Assembly (NCBI RefSeq): GCF_019396355.1
Contig: NZ_JAHKRK010000003.1
Coordinates: 1-64,000, forward strand
Length of the DNA: 64,000 nucleotides
From: Pseudonocardia nigra
Lineage (GTDB): Bacteria > Actinomycetota > Actinomycetes > Mycobacteriales > Pseudonocardiaceae
Direction: 5' to 3'
Shown here in pieces: positions 33,052 through 42,354 of this stretch; within the stretch, counting starts at the first letter, position 1; the number at the start of each line of letters is the position of its first letter. A program made the translations under genes and the position numbers. The notes beneath the pieces are model-generated. The model did no database searches. It saw only the letters and a list, made by a program, of their open reading frames with translations, and had not been told where the DNA came from.

Positions 33052-33498
33052 GTGGACGCCGTGCTGGCACTCGGGCTGCTGTTCGCCCTGGCCGCGGGAT
33101 CGGCCGTGGTCCCGGTCGCGGGCGTCGAGGCGTTCCTCGTCGGGTACCTGCTCCTCAACCCGGGGGTCGTGCCGTGGTGGCTGGCCGGGCTCGTCACCGC
33201 CCTCGGTCAGCTGACCGGGAAGGCGGTGCACGTGGTGCTGGCCGGCCGGGTCGCGGCGGTCCCCGAGGTTCATCGGAGGCTCGCGGGCACGATGGCCCGG
33301 TGCCGCCGCAGGCCCCGCACCGCGGCGGGGATCGTCCTGCTCAGCGCGAGCGTGGGCCTCCCACCCTTCACGGCCGTCGTACCCGCGGCCGCGGCCAGCG
33401 GACTCGACCTGCGCCGCCTCGTGCCGGTAGCCGCCGCCGGCCGCATCGCGCGGTTCCTGGCGCTGGCCGGCATCCCGGAGCTCCTGGCCGTGCTGTGA
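33052..33498 (+). CDS. Small membrane protein, unknown
   Basis: 148 aa. GTG 33052 follows GGGGGGAG by seven bases; TTG 33046 is an alternative. Hydrophobic segments: LALGLLFALAAGSAVVPVAG, LVGYLLLNPGVVPWWLAGLVTAL, TAAGIVLLSASVGLPPF and VPVAAAGRIARFLALAGIP. The layout faintly recalls VTT/SNARE-assoc membrane proteins, but the signature is incomplete, so no function is assigned. Divergent from padR, sharing its regulatory region, so it may be co-regulated. Confidence 0.7.
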   Translation: MDAVLALGLLFALAAGSAVVPVAGVEAFLVGYLLLNPGVVPWWLAGLVTALGQLTGKAVHVVLAGRVAAVPEVHRRLAGTMARCRRRPRTAAGIVLLSASVGLPPFTAVVPAAAASGLDLRRLVPVAAAGRIARFLALAGIPELLAVL

Positions 33499-33529
33499 GA
33501 GCCTGCTCGCGTTCGGGCACGGTGGGGCC

Positions 33530-34174
33530 ATGGAGCTCAATGGGCAGGCCGAGCCCGGGCCGGCCGCGGTGTGGAATGCCCGGGCGAACCCGCCCGACAA
33601 CGAGGTACCCGCCGCGCTGCCGTGGGCGGCGCTGCTGGGCAGGGGCGAGGACACGGCGGTCGCGCTCACCGGTGCCGCCGTCTACAGCACCGGCCTGCGG
33701 CTCGACATCGCCGCCCGGGCCCGGCGTCGGCCGGGCCGCGGCCGAGTCATCCTGTTCGACGCGTTCGGCGGTCGCGGCGCGGCGCAGGTCCTGCTCGGGG
33801 TCGAGTACGCGGACGGGCGTACCACCACCAACGCCTCCCCGACGTGGCCGCCCGCGCCAGGCGGCGACGACGCGCCCTGGTTGCAGCAGGGCGGCGGGTC
33901 GGGCGGCGACCGCAGCGTCGACATGAGCTTCTTCCTCAGCCCACTCCCGCCGCCCGGCCCGCTGACGTTGGTCTGCGCGTGGCCGGACGAGGGGATCGAC
34001 GAGACCCAGGTGGTCTTCGACGCCCGCGAGATCGAGGCCGCCCTCCGTGACGTGGTGGAGCTGTGGCCGCCGGAGGACGACGCCCCGGAGGAGCCGGAGC
34101 CCCCGGAGCCGCCCGACGTGCCCGGCGGCGGCTGGTTCGCCCGCGCGCTGGGGACGGAGCGGGATGTCCCCTGA
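33530..34174 (+). CDS. Actinobacterial hypothetical protein with acidic Pro-rich tail
   Basis: 214 aa, function not recognised. A beta-rich core (about 30-165) contains VALTGAAVYSTGLRLDIAAR, ILFDAFGG and FFLSPLPPPGPLTLVCAWPDEGID; the pattern 'SPLPPPGPL..vC.WP' recurs in unannotated actinobacterial proteins. Residues about 178-200 are acidic and proline-rich (EDDAPEEPEPPEPPDVP). No signal peptide. It begins 31 bases after the membrane protein gene and could share its transcript. The stem-loop array starts 25 bases after its stop. Confidence 0.65.
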   Translation: MELNGQAEPGPAAVWNARANPPDNEVPAALPWAALLGRGEDTAVALTGAAVYSTGLRLDIAARARRRPGRGRVILFDAFGGRGAAQVLLGVEYADGRTTTNASPTWPPAPGGDDAPWLQQGGGSGGDRSVDMSFFLSPLPPPGPLTLVCAWPDEGIDETQVVFDAREIEAALRDVVELWPPEDDAPEEPEPPEPPDVPGGGWFARALGTERDVP

Positions 34175-34198
34175 TCGCCCCGCGGCCAACCCCCGGGC

Positions 34199-34729
34199 AT
34201 GATCACTACGAGAAGCGCCGATCCGCAGCCGCGACCGCCCGCACGCGCATCTCACGGCGATAACCACCAGCATGATCACCGCGAGAGCGCACGTTGCGCC
34301 GTCTCAGCAACGGCCACGAGCATCTCGCAACGATCATCAGCGGGCCCGCCGCTCCGGCGGGCGGACGGCCATGATCGCCGCGAGAGCGCACTTTCCGCAG
34401 TCCCAGAAACGCACCCGCCCATCTCACGGCGATCACCACCAGCGTGATCATCGCGAGAGCGCACCTATCGCGGTTCCGACCGCGCGGATACGTATCTCGC
34501 GGCGATCTTCAGCAGCCGACACGCCCAGCGACCGCGCCTCCGGCGCGACGGCGACCCTCGCCGCCGCAGCGACCGGCGGCGGATGGGGACCTGGTCCCGG
34601 CGATGCTCGCCGCGAGGGCGCACTTCTCGCAGTTCACCCTGCGCGGATACGCATCTGACGCCGATCACCGCCCGCGAGAGCGCACCTATCGCGGTTCGGA
34701 CTGCGCGGATACGTATCTCGCGGCGATCA
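34199..34729. repeat. Array of about six related 65-base stem-loop units
   Basis: This 590-base gap between the gene ending at 34174 and cysM holds units near 34199, 34272, 34371, 34444, 34603 and 34668. Each has a left arm like TGATCGCCGCGAGA-GCGCAC and a right arm like TCTCGCGGCGATCA, complementary over up to 14 bp. Between the arms is a 25-27 base core that often has its own small hairpin (CGCGGT-TCCG-ACCGCG at unit 4; GTTGC/GCAAC at unit 2; TTTC/GAAA at unit 3; GCAG/CTGC at unit 5). Units 4 and 6 are nearly identical; units 1-3 have diverged. Unit spacing is irregular (about 73, 99, 73, 158, 66). No gene is evident on either strand. Confidence 0.75.
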
Positions 34730-34765
34730 CCGCACCGCCGGCGCCGACGTCCGTGACCACCGGAA

Positions 34766-35773
<1,008 letters not shown>

Positions 35774-36052
35774 TCAGCGCATGCCGCCCGCGACGGCAGG
35801 CAGGATCGTCACGGTGGAGTTCTCGCCGACGGGGGCGTCGAGGCCACCGGCGAAGCGCACGTCCTCGTCGTCCACGTAGATGTTGACGAAGCGGTGCAGC
35901 GAGCCGTTGTTGACCAGACGGCCGGCGATGCCGCCGTGCCGCGACTCGAGGTCGTCGATCACCTCGGCGACGGTGCTGCCCTTCGCCTCGACGGACTTCT
36001 CGCCGCCGGTGTGGGTGCGCAGGATCGTGGGGATGGAGACGGTGACGGCCAT
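35774..36052 (-). CDS. cysO: Sulfur-carrier protein CysO (ThiS/MoaD fold) with C-terminal Met-Arg
   Basis: 92 aa ubiquitin-like carrier: VSIPTILRTHTGGEKSVEAK, VIDDLESRHGGIAGRLV and NSTVTILPAVAGG. The di-glycine that becomes a thiocarboxylate is G89-G90, but two residues (Met-91, Arg-92) follow it, so the carrier must be trimmed before activation. The JAMM peptidase gene mec is adjacent and is the obvious candidate. ATG 36052; the frame is open upstream but without domain content. Confidence 0.94.
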   Translation of the reverse strand: MAVTVSIPTILRTHTGGEKSVEAKGSTVAEVIDDLESRHGGIAGRLVNNGSLHRFVNIYVDDEDVRFAGGLDAPVGENSTVTILPAVAGGMR

Positions 36053-36095
36053 ACGGGTGCTCCTGAATCGATGATGACGGTGGGTGAGGAGGACG

Positions 36096-36551
36096 TCAGT
36101 CGTTGTCAGGGACGTCGTCCGCGCCGGTGTGCGCGAACATGTAACTCTCCACGACCTCGACGTCTTCCTCGGTGACCACACCGTCCACGATCCGGAACGA
36201 CCGGAACTCGTGAGTGTCGGGCTCGCGCGTCGACACGAGCACGTAGTGCGCCTCCGGCTCCGAGGCGTAGGAGATGTCCGTGCGCGACGGGTAGGCCTCG
36301 GTGGCGGTGTGCGAGTGGTAGATCACCACGGGCACCTCGTCGCGCGAGTCCATGTCGCGGTACAGCCGCAGCAGGTCGCCGGAGTCGAACTCGTAGAACG
36401 TCGGCGACCGCGCAGCGTTCAGCATGGGGATGAAGCGCTCCGGCCGGTCCGAGCCCTCGGGTCCGGCAATGACGCCGCACGCCTCGTCGGGGTGGTCCCG
36501 GCGGGCGTGGGCGACGATCTCGTCCACGAGATCGGCTCGGATCACCAGCAC
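36096..36551 (-). CDS. mec: JAMM/MPN+ metallopeptidase Mec (CysO-cysteine hydrolase)
   Basis: 151 aa zinc peptidase that releases cysteine from the CysO-Cys adduct. JAMM residues: E23 in HPDEACGVIAG, H79 and H81 in VIYHSHTATEAYPSRTD, D92 in the same segment. GTG 36551 is supported by TAGGCT 7 bases upstream. Immediately upstream of cysO and cysM. Confidence 0.95.
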   Translation of the reverse strand: MLVIRADLVDEIVAHARRDHPDEACGVIAGPEGSDRPERFIPMLNAARSPTFYEFDSGDLLRLYRDMDSRDEVPVVIYHSHTATEAYPSRTDISYASEPEAHYVLVSTREPDTHEFRSFRIVDGVVTEEDVEVVESYMFAHTGADDVPDND

Positions 36552-36558
36552 GCCCACC

Positions 36559-36564
36559 AGCCTA
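36559..36564 (-). promoter_or_regulatory. -10 hexamer of mec-cysO-cysM
   Basis: TAGGCT on the minus strand, 7 bases before GTG 36551; fixes the mec start and suggests a leaderless transcript. Confidence 0.5.
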
Positions 36565-36603
36565 CGGCGCGGTGGGCGCCGGGCGCACGCGTGCGGGCGC
36601 GGC

Positions 36604-37425
36604 TCACACCGTTTCCCGCCGGGACAGCACGAGGCACGTCCCGTCGGGCGGGCCGAACCCGTACCGCCGGTAGAGGTCGTGGGCGTCGTCGGTGAACAGG
36701 ATCCAGCGTATCCGCCCGTCGCCGACCAGCTCCGCCACCACCGCCTTGCCGAGCCCGGCGCCGCGGGCCGACGGCAGGACGAACACGTCGGCGAGGTACC
36801 CGACGGAAACCCCGTCGGACACCGCGCGGGCGAAGCCCACCATCTCCCCGGTGTCGCGCCGGTACGCGCCGAGCACCCGCCAGGCGGCGTCGATCTGGGT
36901 CTCCACGTCGGCGCGGCTGCGCGAGCGCCCCCAGTAGGCCTCGGTGGACAGGAACTCCCACACCACGTCGCGATCCACCCGTGCCGGGTCGTCGTCCAGC
37001 TCGTACTCGCCGACGGCCACCCGGCGCCCGGCGGCGCCGTCGCGCAGTCCGGTGAGCACGCGCATCGCGTCGGCCGCCCGCTCGTACGGCACGAAGAGGT
37101 GGTCGTGGTGGAACCCCGCGACCGGGTTGACGCTGATCCCGTGCGCGGCCAGCGCGGTCGTGACCCGGGCGAGCAACCCGACGGCGGCGAGCGAGGAGTG
37201 CACCCGGAGCGTGATCCGGGCGCACCGGTACTCCGCCGCGATCCCGCACTGCTGCGCGTCCTCCTCGCGCAGGACGAGCGTGCTGCCCTCGTCCTCCTCG
37301 ACGACCGCGACCGGCAGCACATCGAGGTGGGCGCCCCGGGGCACGGTCGCGAACACGTGCACCTCGGGGTGCAGCTGCGGGTCCAGCCCGGCGAGCAGCA
37401 CCCGCAGGTCGGTCCCGCCCGTCAC
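36604..37425 (-). CDS. ACT-like domain fused to GNAT acetyltransferase
   Basis: 273 aa. Residues about 1-130 look like a double ACT-type small-molecule sensor (FATVPRGAHLDVLPVAVVEE; ITLRVHSSLAAVGLLARVTT; AHGISVNPVAGFHHDHLFVP). Residues about 150-270 are a GNAT domain: VLGAYRRDTGEMVGFARAVS, YLADVFVLPSARGAGLGKAV (acetyl-CoA loop RGAGLGKA) and YRRYGFGPPDGT. The GTG start overlaps the DUF2017 stop. The ACT part suggests allosteric control by an amino acid; acceptor unknown. The corresponding position in M. tuberculosis (between clpS and the mec region) also holds a small uncharacterised gene. Confidence 0.85.
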   Translation of the reverse strand: MTGGTDLRVLLAGLDPQLHPEVHVFATVPRGAHLDVLPVAVVEEDEGSTLVLREEDAQQCGIAAEYRCARITLRVHSSLAAVGLLARVTTALAAHGISVNPVAGFHHDHLFVPYERAADAMRVLTGLRDGAAGRRVAVGEYELDDDPARVDRDVVWEFLSTEAYWGRSRSRADVETQIDAAWRVLGAYRRDTGEMVGFARAVSDGVSVGYLADVFVLPSARGAGLGKAVVAELVGDGRIRWILFTDDAHDLYRRYGFGPPDGTCLVLSRRETV

Positions 37426-37973
37426 CGCAGCTGCATGCGCGACTGCACCAGCGCGTCCTGCACGAACGTGAGCCAGTGGTAGACGCCCAGGTGCGACGAC
37501 CGCGGGTCGTCGGGTGGCAGCTCCTCGGGCATGTCCTCGCTGACGTCGAGGGCGGTGCCGAGGGCGAGCCGCACGTCGTTGAGCGCCGTGAGCCAGGAGT
37601 CGGCCTGGTCGGGCGTGAGCTCCACCCGGCCGCCGGTCTCCGGGAGCGTGTCCAGCACGACGGAGGCGGCCGCGTCCTTCGCCTCGATCAGCGCCGGCTC
37701 GTGCAGGGACCGCAGCCCGGCGGACAGGTCGGCGTCGTCGGTGGAGAAGTCGGGGAGCAACCGGGCGAGCACACGGTCGTCGGGCCGGGTCGACGGGCCG
37801 GTACGCATGCCGGTGAGCACCGCGAGCTCGTCGGCGGGGTTGTCGTCGGCGCGGCCGGCCAGCATCTGCCGGATCTCCCCCACCAGGCCGCGCAGCACGG
37901 CGGCCTCCTGCGCGTCGAGCGACGCGACGAGCCGGGCCCTGCCGCCGCGACCCGCCTTCTTCCAGCCGTTCAC
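37422..37973 (-). CDS. DUF2017 family protein
   Basis: 183 aa. Mostly helical: LVASLDAQEAAVLRGLVGEIRQML, DDRVLARLLPDF, DLSAGLRSLHEPALIEAK and HLGVYHWLTFVQDALVQSR. This protein always follows clpS in actinobacteria but has no assigned function; a link to ClpS/Clp proteolysis is inferred from synteny. GTG 37973 chosen because it lies just after the clpS stop. Confidence 0.87.
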   Translation of the reverse strand: MNGWKKAGRGGRARLVASLDAQEAAVLRGLVGEIRQMLAGRADDNPADELAVLTGMRTGPSTRPDDRVLARLLPDFSTDDADLSAGLRSLHEPALIEAKDAAASVVLDTLPETGGRVELTPDQADSWLTALNDVRLALGTALDVSEDMPEELPPDDPRSSHLGVYHWLTFVQDALVQSRMQLR

Positions 37974-37978
37974 CTGGC

Positions 37979-38278
37979 TCAGGACACCTTCTGCATCGTG
38001 GCCCACAGGCCTGCGGCGTGCAGCTTGGCCACGTCCCCCTCGATCTTGTCCTTGTCCCCGGAGGACACCGCCGCCTTCCCCTTGTGGTGCACGTCCAGCA
38101 TCAGTGCCGTGGCCTTCGGCTCCGGGTAGCCGAAGAGCTTCTGCAGCACGTAGGTGACGTAGGACATGAGGTTGACGGGGTCGTTCCACACGATCGCCTG
38201 CCAGGGCACATCGCCCACCGAGTCCTCGGCGAGGTCCGGATCCACCTGGCGCGTGGGTACGGGTAGCGGCGCGGCCAT
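37979..38278 (-). CDS. clpS: ATP-dependent Clp protease adaptor ClpS
   Basis: 99 aa. It carries the N-degron binding core [37 protein letters not shown] and a C-terminal [13 protein letters not shown], which recruit N-end rule substrates to ClpC/ClpA. ATG 38278 is used; ATG 38287 would add three residues. Divergent from pncB. Confidence 0.94.
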   Translation of the reverse strand: MAAPLPVPTRQVDPDLAEDSVGDVPWQAIVWNDPVNLMSYVTYVLQKLFGYPEPKATALMLDVHHKGKAAVSSGDKDKIEGDVAKLHAAGLWATMQKVS

Positions 38279-38321
38279 GGGTTCCATGGTGGCACCCGAC
38301 CCACGGGGCCCGCACGGCACA

Positions 38322-38327
38322 TAGGCT
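38322..38327 (+). promoter_or_regulatory. -10 hexamer of pncB-pncA
   Basis: TAGGCT, 8 bases before the pncB ATG. Confidence 0.5.
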
Positions 38328-38335
38328 TTCCGACC

Positions 38336-39637
38336 ATGACTGGCAGTCCGTCGTCGGCCGGGGTGTCCACGGCCCTGTTCACCGACCGGTACGAGCTCAC
38401 GATGGCGGCGGCGGGGCTGGCCGACGGCACCGCTGCACGGCAGTGCGTGTTCGAGGTCTTCGCCCGCAGGCTTCCCGACGGCCGCCGGTACGGGGTGGTG
38501 GCCGGCACCGGGCGGTTGCTCGAGTCCATCCAGCGGTTCCGGTTCGGCCGCGAGGAGCTCGACGCGCTCGCCGACGTGGTCGACGGCGACACCCTCGACT
38601 GGCTGGCGGACTACCGCTTCTCCGGCGACGTCGACGGCTACCCCGAGGGCGAGCTGTACTTCCCCGGGTCGCCGATCCTCACCGTCTCCGGCACCTTCGC
38701 CGACGCCGTGCTGCTGGAGACGCTCGCGCTGTCGATCCTCAACCACGACAGCGCCGTCGCCGCGGCCGCGGCGCGGATGGTCACGGCCGCGGCCGGCCGC
38801 CCCATCATCGAGATGGGGTCGCGGCGCACCCACGAGGCGGCTGCCGTCGCCGCGGCCCGGGCCGCCTACCTGGCCGGGTTCGCGGCCACCTCCAACCTCG
38901 AGTCCGAGCGCAGGCACGCGATCCCCACCGCGGGCACGGCGGCCCACGCCTGGGTGCTGCTGCACGACGACGAGCTCGCGGCGTTCACGAGCCAGGTGAA
39001 GGCGCTGGGCCCGGACACCACGCTGCTCGTCGACACCTACGACATCCGCCACGGGGTCGAGCTCGCCGTGGAGGCGGCCGGTACCGGGCTGGGCGCGATC
39101 CGCATCGACTCCGGTGACCTCGGGGAGCTGGCCCGGCAGGCCCGCGAGCAGCTCGACGCCCTGGGCGCCACGGAGACCCGCATCGTGCTCTCCGGCGACC
39201 TCGACGAGTACGCGATCGCCTCGCTGCGCGCCGAGCCGGTCGACTCCTACGGCGTCGGCACCTCGGTCGTCACGGGATCCGGCGCCCCCACCGCGAGCAT
39301 GGTCTACAAGCTCGTCGAGGTGGACGGGCGGCCGGTCGCCAAGCGCAGCGCGTCGAAGGAGTCGCTCGGCGGGCGGAAGTCGGCGGTCCGCCGCTACAAG
39401 CCCACCGGCACCGCGATCGAGGAGGTCGTGCATCCCGTCCGGCACACGCCGGAGATCGGACCGCACGACCGCGTGGTGCCCGTGCCGCTGATGCGCGGGG
39501 GCGAGCTGGTGCCGGGGCTGCCGACGCTCGAGCAGGCGCGCGAGCACCTGCGTGCCGCACTGGTCTCGGTGCCTTGGGAGGGGCTCAAGCTCTCCCGCGG
39601 CGAACCGGCCCTGCCCACCGTGTTCGAAGGGATCTGA
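38336..39637 (+). CDS. pncB: Nicotinate phosphoribosyltransferase
   Basis: 433 aa, first enzyme of the Preiss-Handler NAD salvage route. Landmarks: [86 protein letters not shown] and [12 protein letters not shown], then [16 protein letters not shown]. Two bases separate it from pncA, so nicotinamidase and nicotinate PRTase are made together. Confidence 0.96.
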   Translation: MTGSPSSAGVSTALFTDRYELTMAAAGLADGTAARQCVFEVFARRLPDGRRYGVVAGTGRLLESIQRFRFGREELDALADVVDGDTLDWLADYRFSGDVDGYPEGELYFPGSPILTVSGTFADAVLLETLALSILNHDSAVAAAAARMVTAAAGRPIIEMGSRRTHEAAAVAAARAAYLAGFAATSNLESERRHAIPTAGTAAHAWVLLHDDELAAFTSQVKALGPDTTLLVDTYDIRHGVELAVEAAGTGLGAIRIDSGDLGELARQAREQLDALGATETRIVLSGDLDEYAIASLRAEPVDSYGVGTSVVTGSGAPTASMVYKLVEVDGRPVAKRSASKESLGGRKSAVRRYKPTGTAIEEVVHPVRHTPEIGPHDRVVPVPLMRGGELVPGLPTLEQAREHLRAALVSVPWEGLKLSRGEPALPTVFEGI

Positions 39638-39639
39638 CG

Positions 39640-40188
39640 ATGCGCGCGCTGATCGTCGTCGACGTCCAGAACGACTTCTGCGAGGGCGGCTCGCTCGCCG
39701 TGACCGGCGGGGCCGGTGTCGCGGCGGCCATCTCGGATCGGCTGCGCACCGCGTCCTACGACCACGTCGTCGCCACCCGCGACCACCACGTCGACCCGGG
39801 CGCGCACTTCTCCGCCGCGCCCGACTTCGTCGACACCTGGCCGCCGCACTGCTGCCGCGGCACGCCGGGCGCGTCGTTCCACCCCGAGCTGGACGTGGCC
39901 CGGATCGAGGCGGTGTTCGACAAGGGCGCGCACGCGGCCGCGTACTCCGGGTTCGAGGGAACCGAGCCGGGCGGGACGGGGCTGGCCGACTGGCTGCGGG
40001 CGCACGACGTCGACGCCGTGGACGTGGTGGGCATCGCCACCGACCACTGCGTCCGCGCCACCGCGCTCGACGCCGCGGCGGCCGGCTTCGCGACCACGGT
40101 GCTGCTCGACCTGTGCGCCGGGGTGGCGCCGGAGACGACGGAGCGGGCGATCGAGCAGATGCGGAGCGCGAGCGTCACCGTGGCGTAG
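39640..40188 (+). CDS. pncA: Nicotinamidase PncA
   Basis: 182 aa cysteine hydrolase converting nicotinamide to nicotinate. Catalytic triad D8 ([13 protein letters not shown]), K95 ([15 protein letters not shown]) and C137 ([14 protein letters not shown]); metal site in [12 protein letters not shown]. Directly downstream of pncB, giving a two-step NAD salvage operon. Homologues also activate pyrazinamide. Confidence 0.96.
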   Translation: MRALIVVDVQNDFCEGGSLAVTGGAGVAAAISDRLRTASYDHVVATRDHHVDPGAHFSAAPDFVDTWPPHCCRGTPGASFHPELDVARIEAVFDKGAHAAAYSGFEGTEPGGTGLADWLRAHDVDAVDVVGIATDHCVRATALDAAAAGFATTVLLDLCAGVAPETTERAIEQMRSASVTVA

Positions 40189-40191
40189 AGT
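40186..40191 (+). promoter_or_regulatory. -10 hexamer of the orphan antitoxin gene
   Basis: TAGAGT, 6 bases before GTG 40198, overlapping the pncA stop. Confidence 0.45.
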
Positions 40192-40197
40192 CGTCGA

Positions 40198-40386
40198 GTG
40201 GCCGATGTCACGGACCGAGAACTCCGCGACGACCTGCTCGACGTGATGCGGCGGGTGGTCGACGGCGAGGAGTTCGACGTGACGGTCGACGGCCGACCCG
40301 TCGCACGGCTACTTCCGCTCCCGGGACACTCGCCGGCCGTGATCGAGGAAATCCGCGAGCTCCTCACTGAGGAGACACGCGGCTGA
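40198..40386 (+). CDS. Phd/YefM-type antitoxin without adjacent toxin
   Basis: 62 aa. It has the compact antitoxin N-fold ELRDDLLDVMRRVVDGEEF then VTVDGRPVARLLPLP. The C-terminal toxin-binding helix is short (VIEEIRELLTEETRG). The next 96 bases hold no PIN or RelE gene, and the following gene is on the other strand. It may be a remnant or act in trans on another toxin, for example the VapC at 11.6 kb; that is speculative. Confidence 0.75.
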   Translation: MADVTDRELRDDLLDVMRRVVDGEEFDVTVDGRPVARLLPLPGHSPAVIEEIRELLTEETRG

Positions 40387-40487
40387 CGCCCGCCTGACGG
40401 TCGTTGCGGCGGCGCGGAGGCCGAAACGACGTGTGGGGGCGCCCGTCGGAACGCATCCGACGAACGCCCCACGCGTGGCGGTTCAGC

Positions 40488-41369
40488 TCAGAGCGAGCGC
40501 ATCCGGAACGGCTCCAGGCGCGCGCCCAGGTCGCCCGGGTCGCTGGGGTCGCCCAGCGCGTGCGCGCCCACGGCGTCGGCGAGCCCGATGCAGCGCGGCC
40601 CGTCGAACAGCCCGCAGCCGTAGCGCACGGTCGTGTCGTCCAGCTCGAGGACGCCGACGCGGAGCTGGTAGATGCCCGGGTAGTGCACCTCGTCCAGGTA
40701 CTGCACCTGCAGCGAGCTCGGCGAGAGGCCGTCCAGCGGGCCGCCCGTCGGGTAGCCGAGGACGTCGAGGTGCAGCTCGGCGAGCCCGTCGAGGTACCAG
40801 CCGGCGAGCGCGACGTTGTTGATGTGGCGGTTGGTGTCCAGGTCGCCGAAGCGGGTGCGGACGTCGAGCCGGAAGGGGTACGTCTCGCGGACCAGCCGGG
40901 ACGGGTCGCGGTCGGGACGGCCGCCGTACGCGCCGTCGACCCGCAGGCCCTCCAGCCCGGAGCGCACGGCGTCGGGGAGCGGCGCGGGCCCGTCCTCGGT
41001 GGCGTGGACGCTGACCGACTCGCCGGTGGCCACGCACTCGTCCTCCGCGAACACCGCGTAGGAGTAGGCGAACGACGAGGCGCCGATGTGGGTCACCCCG
41101 AGGCCGACCCGGTAGTGCCCGGCGACGCGCAGCGGGGCGAGCACGTCGACCCGGACCGAGGCGAGCAGCAGGCGGCGCATCCGCGACCCCAGGTCGGCGC
41201 CGAACGCGTCCCGCTCGACGGCGATGCGGGCGTCCTCGAACCAGCGCACGAGCGCGTCCCGGCCAATGCGCTTGCTCGGGTCGAGATCGCTGTACCGGGC
41301 GGAGTGCTCGATCAGCACCGGATAGGAGGTGGGGCCCAGAAGGAGTTGCGTGGACGTCACTGGGCACAT
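40488..41369 (-). CDS. Double-hotdog acyl-CoA/acyl-ACP thioesterase-like protein
   Basis: 293 aa with two hotdog units. The first (about 10-135) has HSARYSDLDPSKRIGRDALVRWFEDARIAVERD; the second (about 160-290) has RTRFGDLDTNRHINNVALAGWYLDGLAELH, the 4-hydroxybenzoyl-CoA thioesterase-like motif with Asp and Asn-rich helix (key span DLDTNRHINNVALAGW). Such proteins hydrolyse fatty or aryl acyl-CoA; substrate unknown. ATG 41369 selected from the domain start. Confidence 0.83.
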   Translation of the reverse strand: MCPVTSTQLLLGPTSYPVLIEHSARYSDLDPSKRIGRDALVRWFEDARIAVERDAFGADLGSRMRRLLLASVRVDVLAPLRVAGHYRVGLGVTHIGASSFAYSYAVFAEDECVATGESVSVHATEDGPAPLPDAVRSGLEGLRVDGAYGGRPDRDPSRLVRETYPFRLDVRTRFGDLDTNRHINNVALAGWYLDGLAELHLDVLGYPTGGPLDGLSPSSLQVQYLDEVHYPGIYQLRVGVLELDDTTVRYGCGLFDGPRCIGLADAVGAHALGDPSDPGDLGARLEPFRMRSL

Positions 41370-41428
41370 GATGGACGCACCCGGACGGGTGTGGGCCATC
41401 TCGCGTTGTGGATCACGTGTGACGTGGG

Positions 41429-42238
41429 CTACCCTCCCGCTCCCGCGAAGCGACAGCTCCCGTAGAGCGCGGTGACGGGCGGCGGCGCGGGCTCCGCCGA
41501 GAGCGGCCCGCACCCGGAGCGCACGAACCTCCCCTCGAACTCCAGCCACGTCTCCCAGTAGGTCGGGGCGCCGGCGTAGGCGGGCTCGTACGTGCTCTGC
41601 CGGACGGCGGCGTCCGGGCGGCCGCTGGGGTCGAGGCCTGCGACAAGGGCGTCCGGGGTGCTCCCGTACACGCGGTCGGTGACCTCGATCCCCCCGTTGT
41701 AGGTCAGCAGCATCGTCGCGACGCTCGAGCCGTGCGCGCCGACGTTGAAGGTCACCGCGCAGCGCTGTGCATCGCCGTCGTAGCCGCACGCCCCGTCCAG
41801 GACGTAGGCCTCCTCCTCCGGCTCGCCCACGCCGCGCAGGTCGCCACCGGCCCAGTACGCCACCAGGCTGCGCACCACGCCGGTCTCCGGGTCGTGGGTG
41901 CGCAGGCCGGCGAACTGCACGTCGTCGGGCAGGTGCTCCAGGAACACGACCTCGCAGCCCGGCTCGCAGCCGGGAACCTCGGCGACGTCCGGTGGCGACA
42001 GCGGCCAGGGTGCCGGTGCGGGCGATCCCGGCGCGGGCACCGCAGGCGGAGGTGCCGACGGCTCCGGTGCCGGCGCCGGGGACGGCAGCGATTCGGGCGG
42101 GGGCGGCACGTGCGGGACGGACTGCGGCACGGGCGGCTCGGGCGACGGCACGGCGGGCGCGGGCGGATCCGCCACGGCCGAGCCGGTCATCAGCAGGAGT
42201 GCCGCGGCCCCCGCCGCGGCGATGTTCGCGATCCTCAT
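41429..42238 (-). CDS. Secreted proline-rich protein, unknown
   Basis: 269 aa. Signal peptide MRIANIAAAGAAALLLMTGS with likely cleavage after AVA-DP. Residues about 25-85 are a Pro/Ala/Ser linker that probably spans the wall. The C-terminal domain (about 90-265) has six cysteines in pairs (CEPGCEVVF; CGYDGDAQRCAV; SGCGPLS; GSCRFAG), suggesting disulfides. The function is unknown. Located upstream of, and divergent from, dinG. Confidence 0.75.
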   Translation of the reverse strand: MRIANIAAAGAAALLLMTGSAVADPPAPAVPSPEPPVPQSVPHVPPPPESLPSPAPAPEPSAPPPAVPAPGSPAPAPWPLSPPDVAEVPGCEPGCEVVFLEHLPDDVQFAGLRTHDPETGVVRSLVAYWAGGDLRGVGEPEEEAYVLDGACGYDGDAQRCAVTFNVGAHGSSVATMLLTYNGGIEVTDRVYGSTPDALVAGLDPSGRPDAAVRQSTYEPAYAGAPTYWETWLEFEGRFVRSGCGPLSAEPAPPPVTALYGSCRFAGAGG

Positions 42239-42342
42239 CACGCCCTCCCCCAAGGGTCGTCGGTTCGGACACGGAGAGGACGCACGACGTGGGGCCGGGG
42301 TTGCACCCGCCCGATCGGCCACGGGCCGTCGGGGCCGCCCGG

Positions 42343-42348
42343 TAGCCT
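42343..42348 (+). promoter_or_regulatory. -10 hexamer of dinG
   Basis: TAGCCT, 6 bases before GTG 42355. Confidence 0.5.
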
Positions 42349-42354
42349 CTGCTC

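Noticed and set aside
34272-34658. 128-aa protein encoded in the stem-loop array
   Set aside because: Composition follows the DNA repeats, there is no ribosome site and no domain; the DNA pattern explains it.
34199-34729. CRISPR array
   Set aside because: Arms are imperfect, spacing varies from about 66 to 158 bases, cores 4-6 resemble each other, and no cas genes are present.
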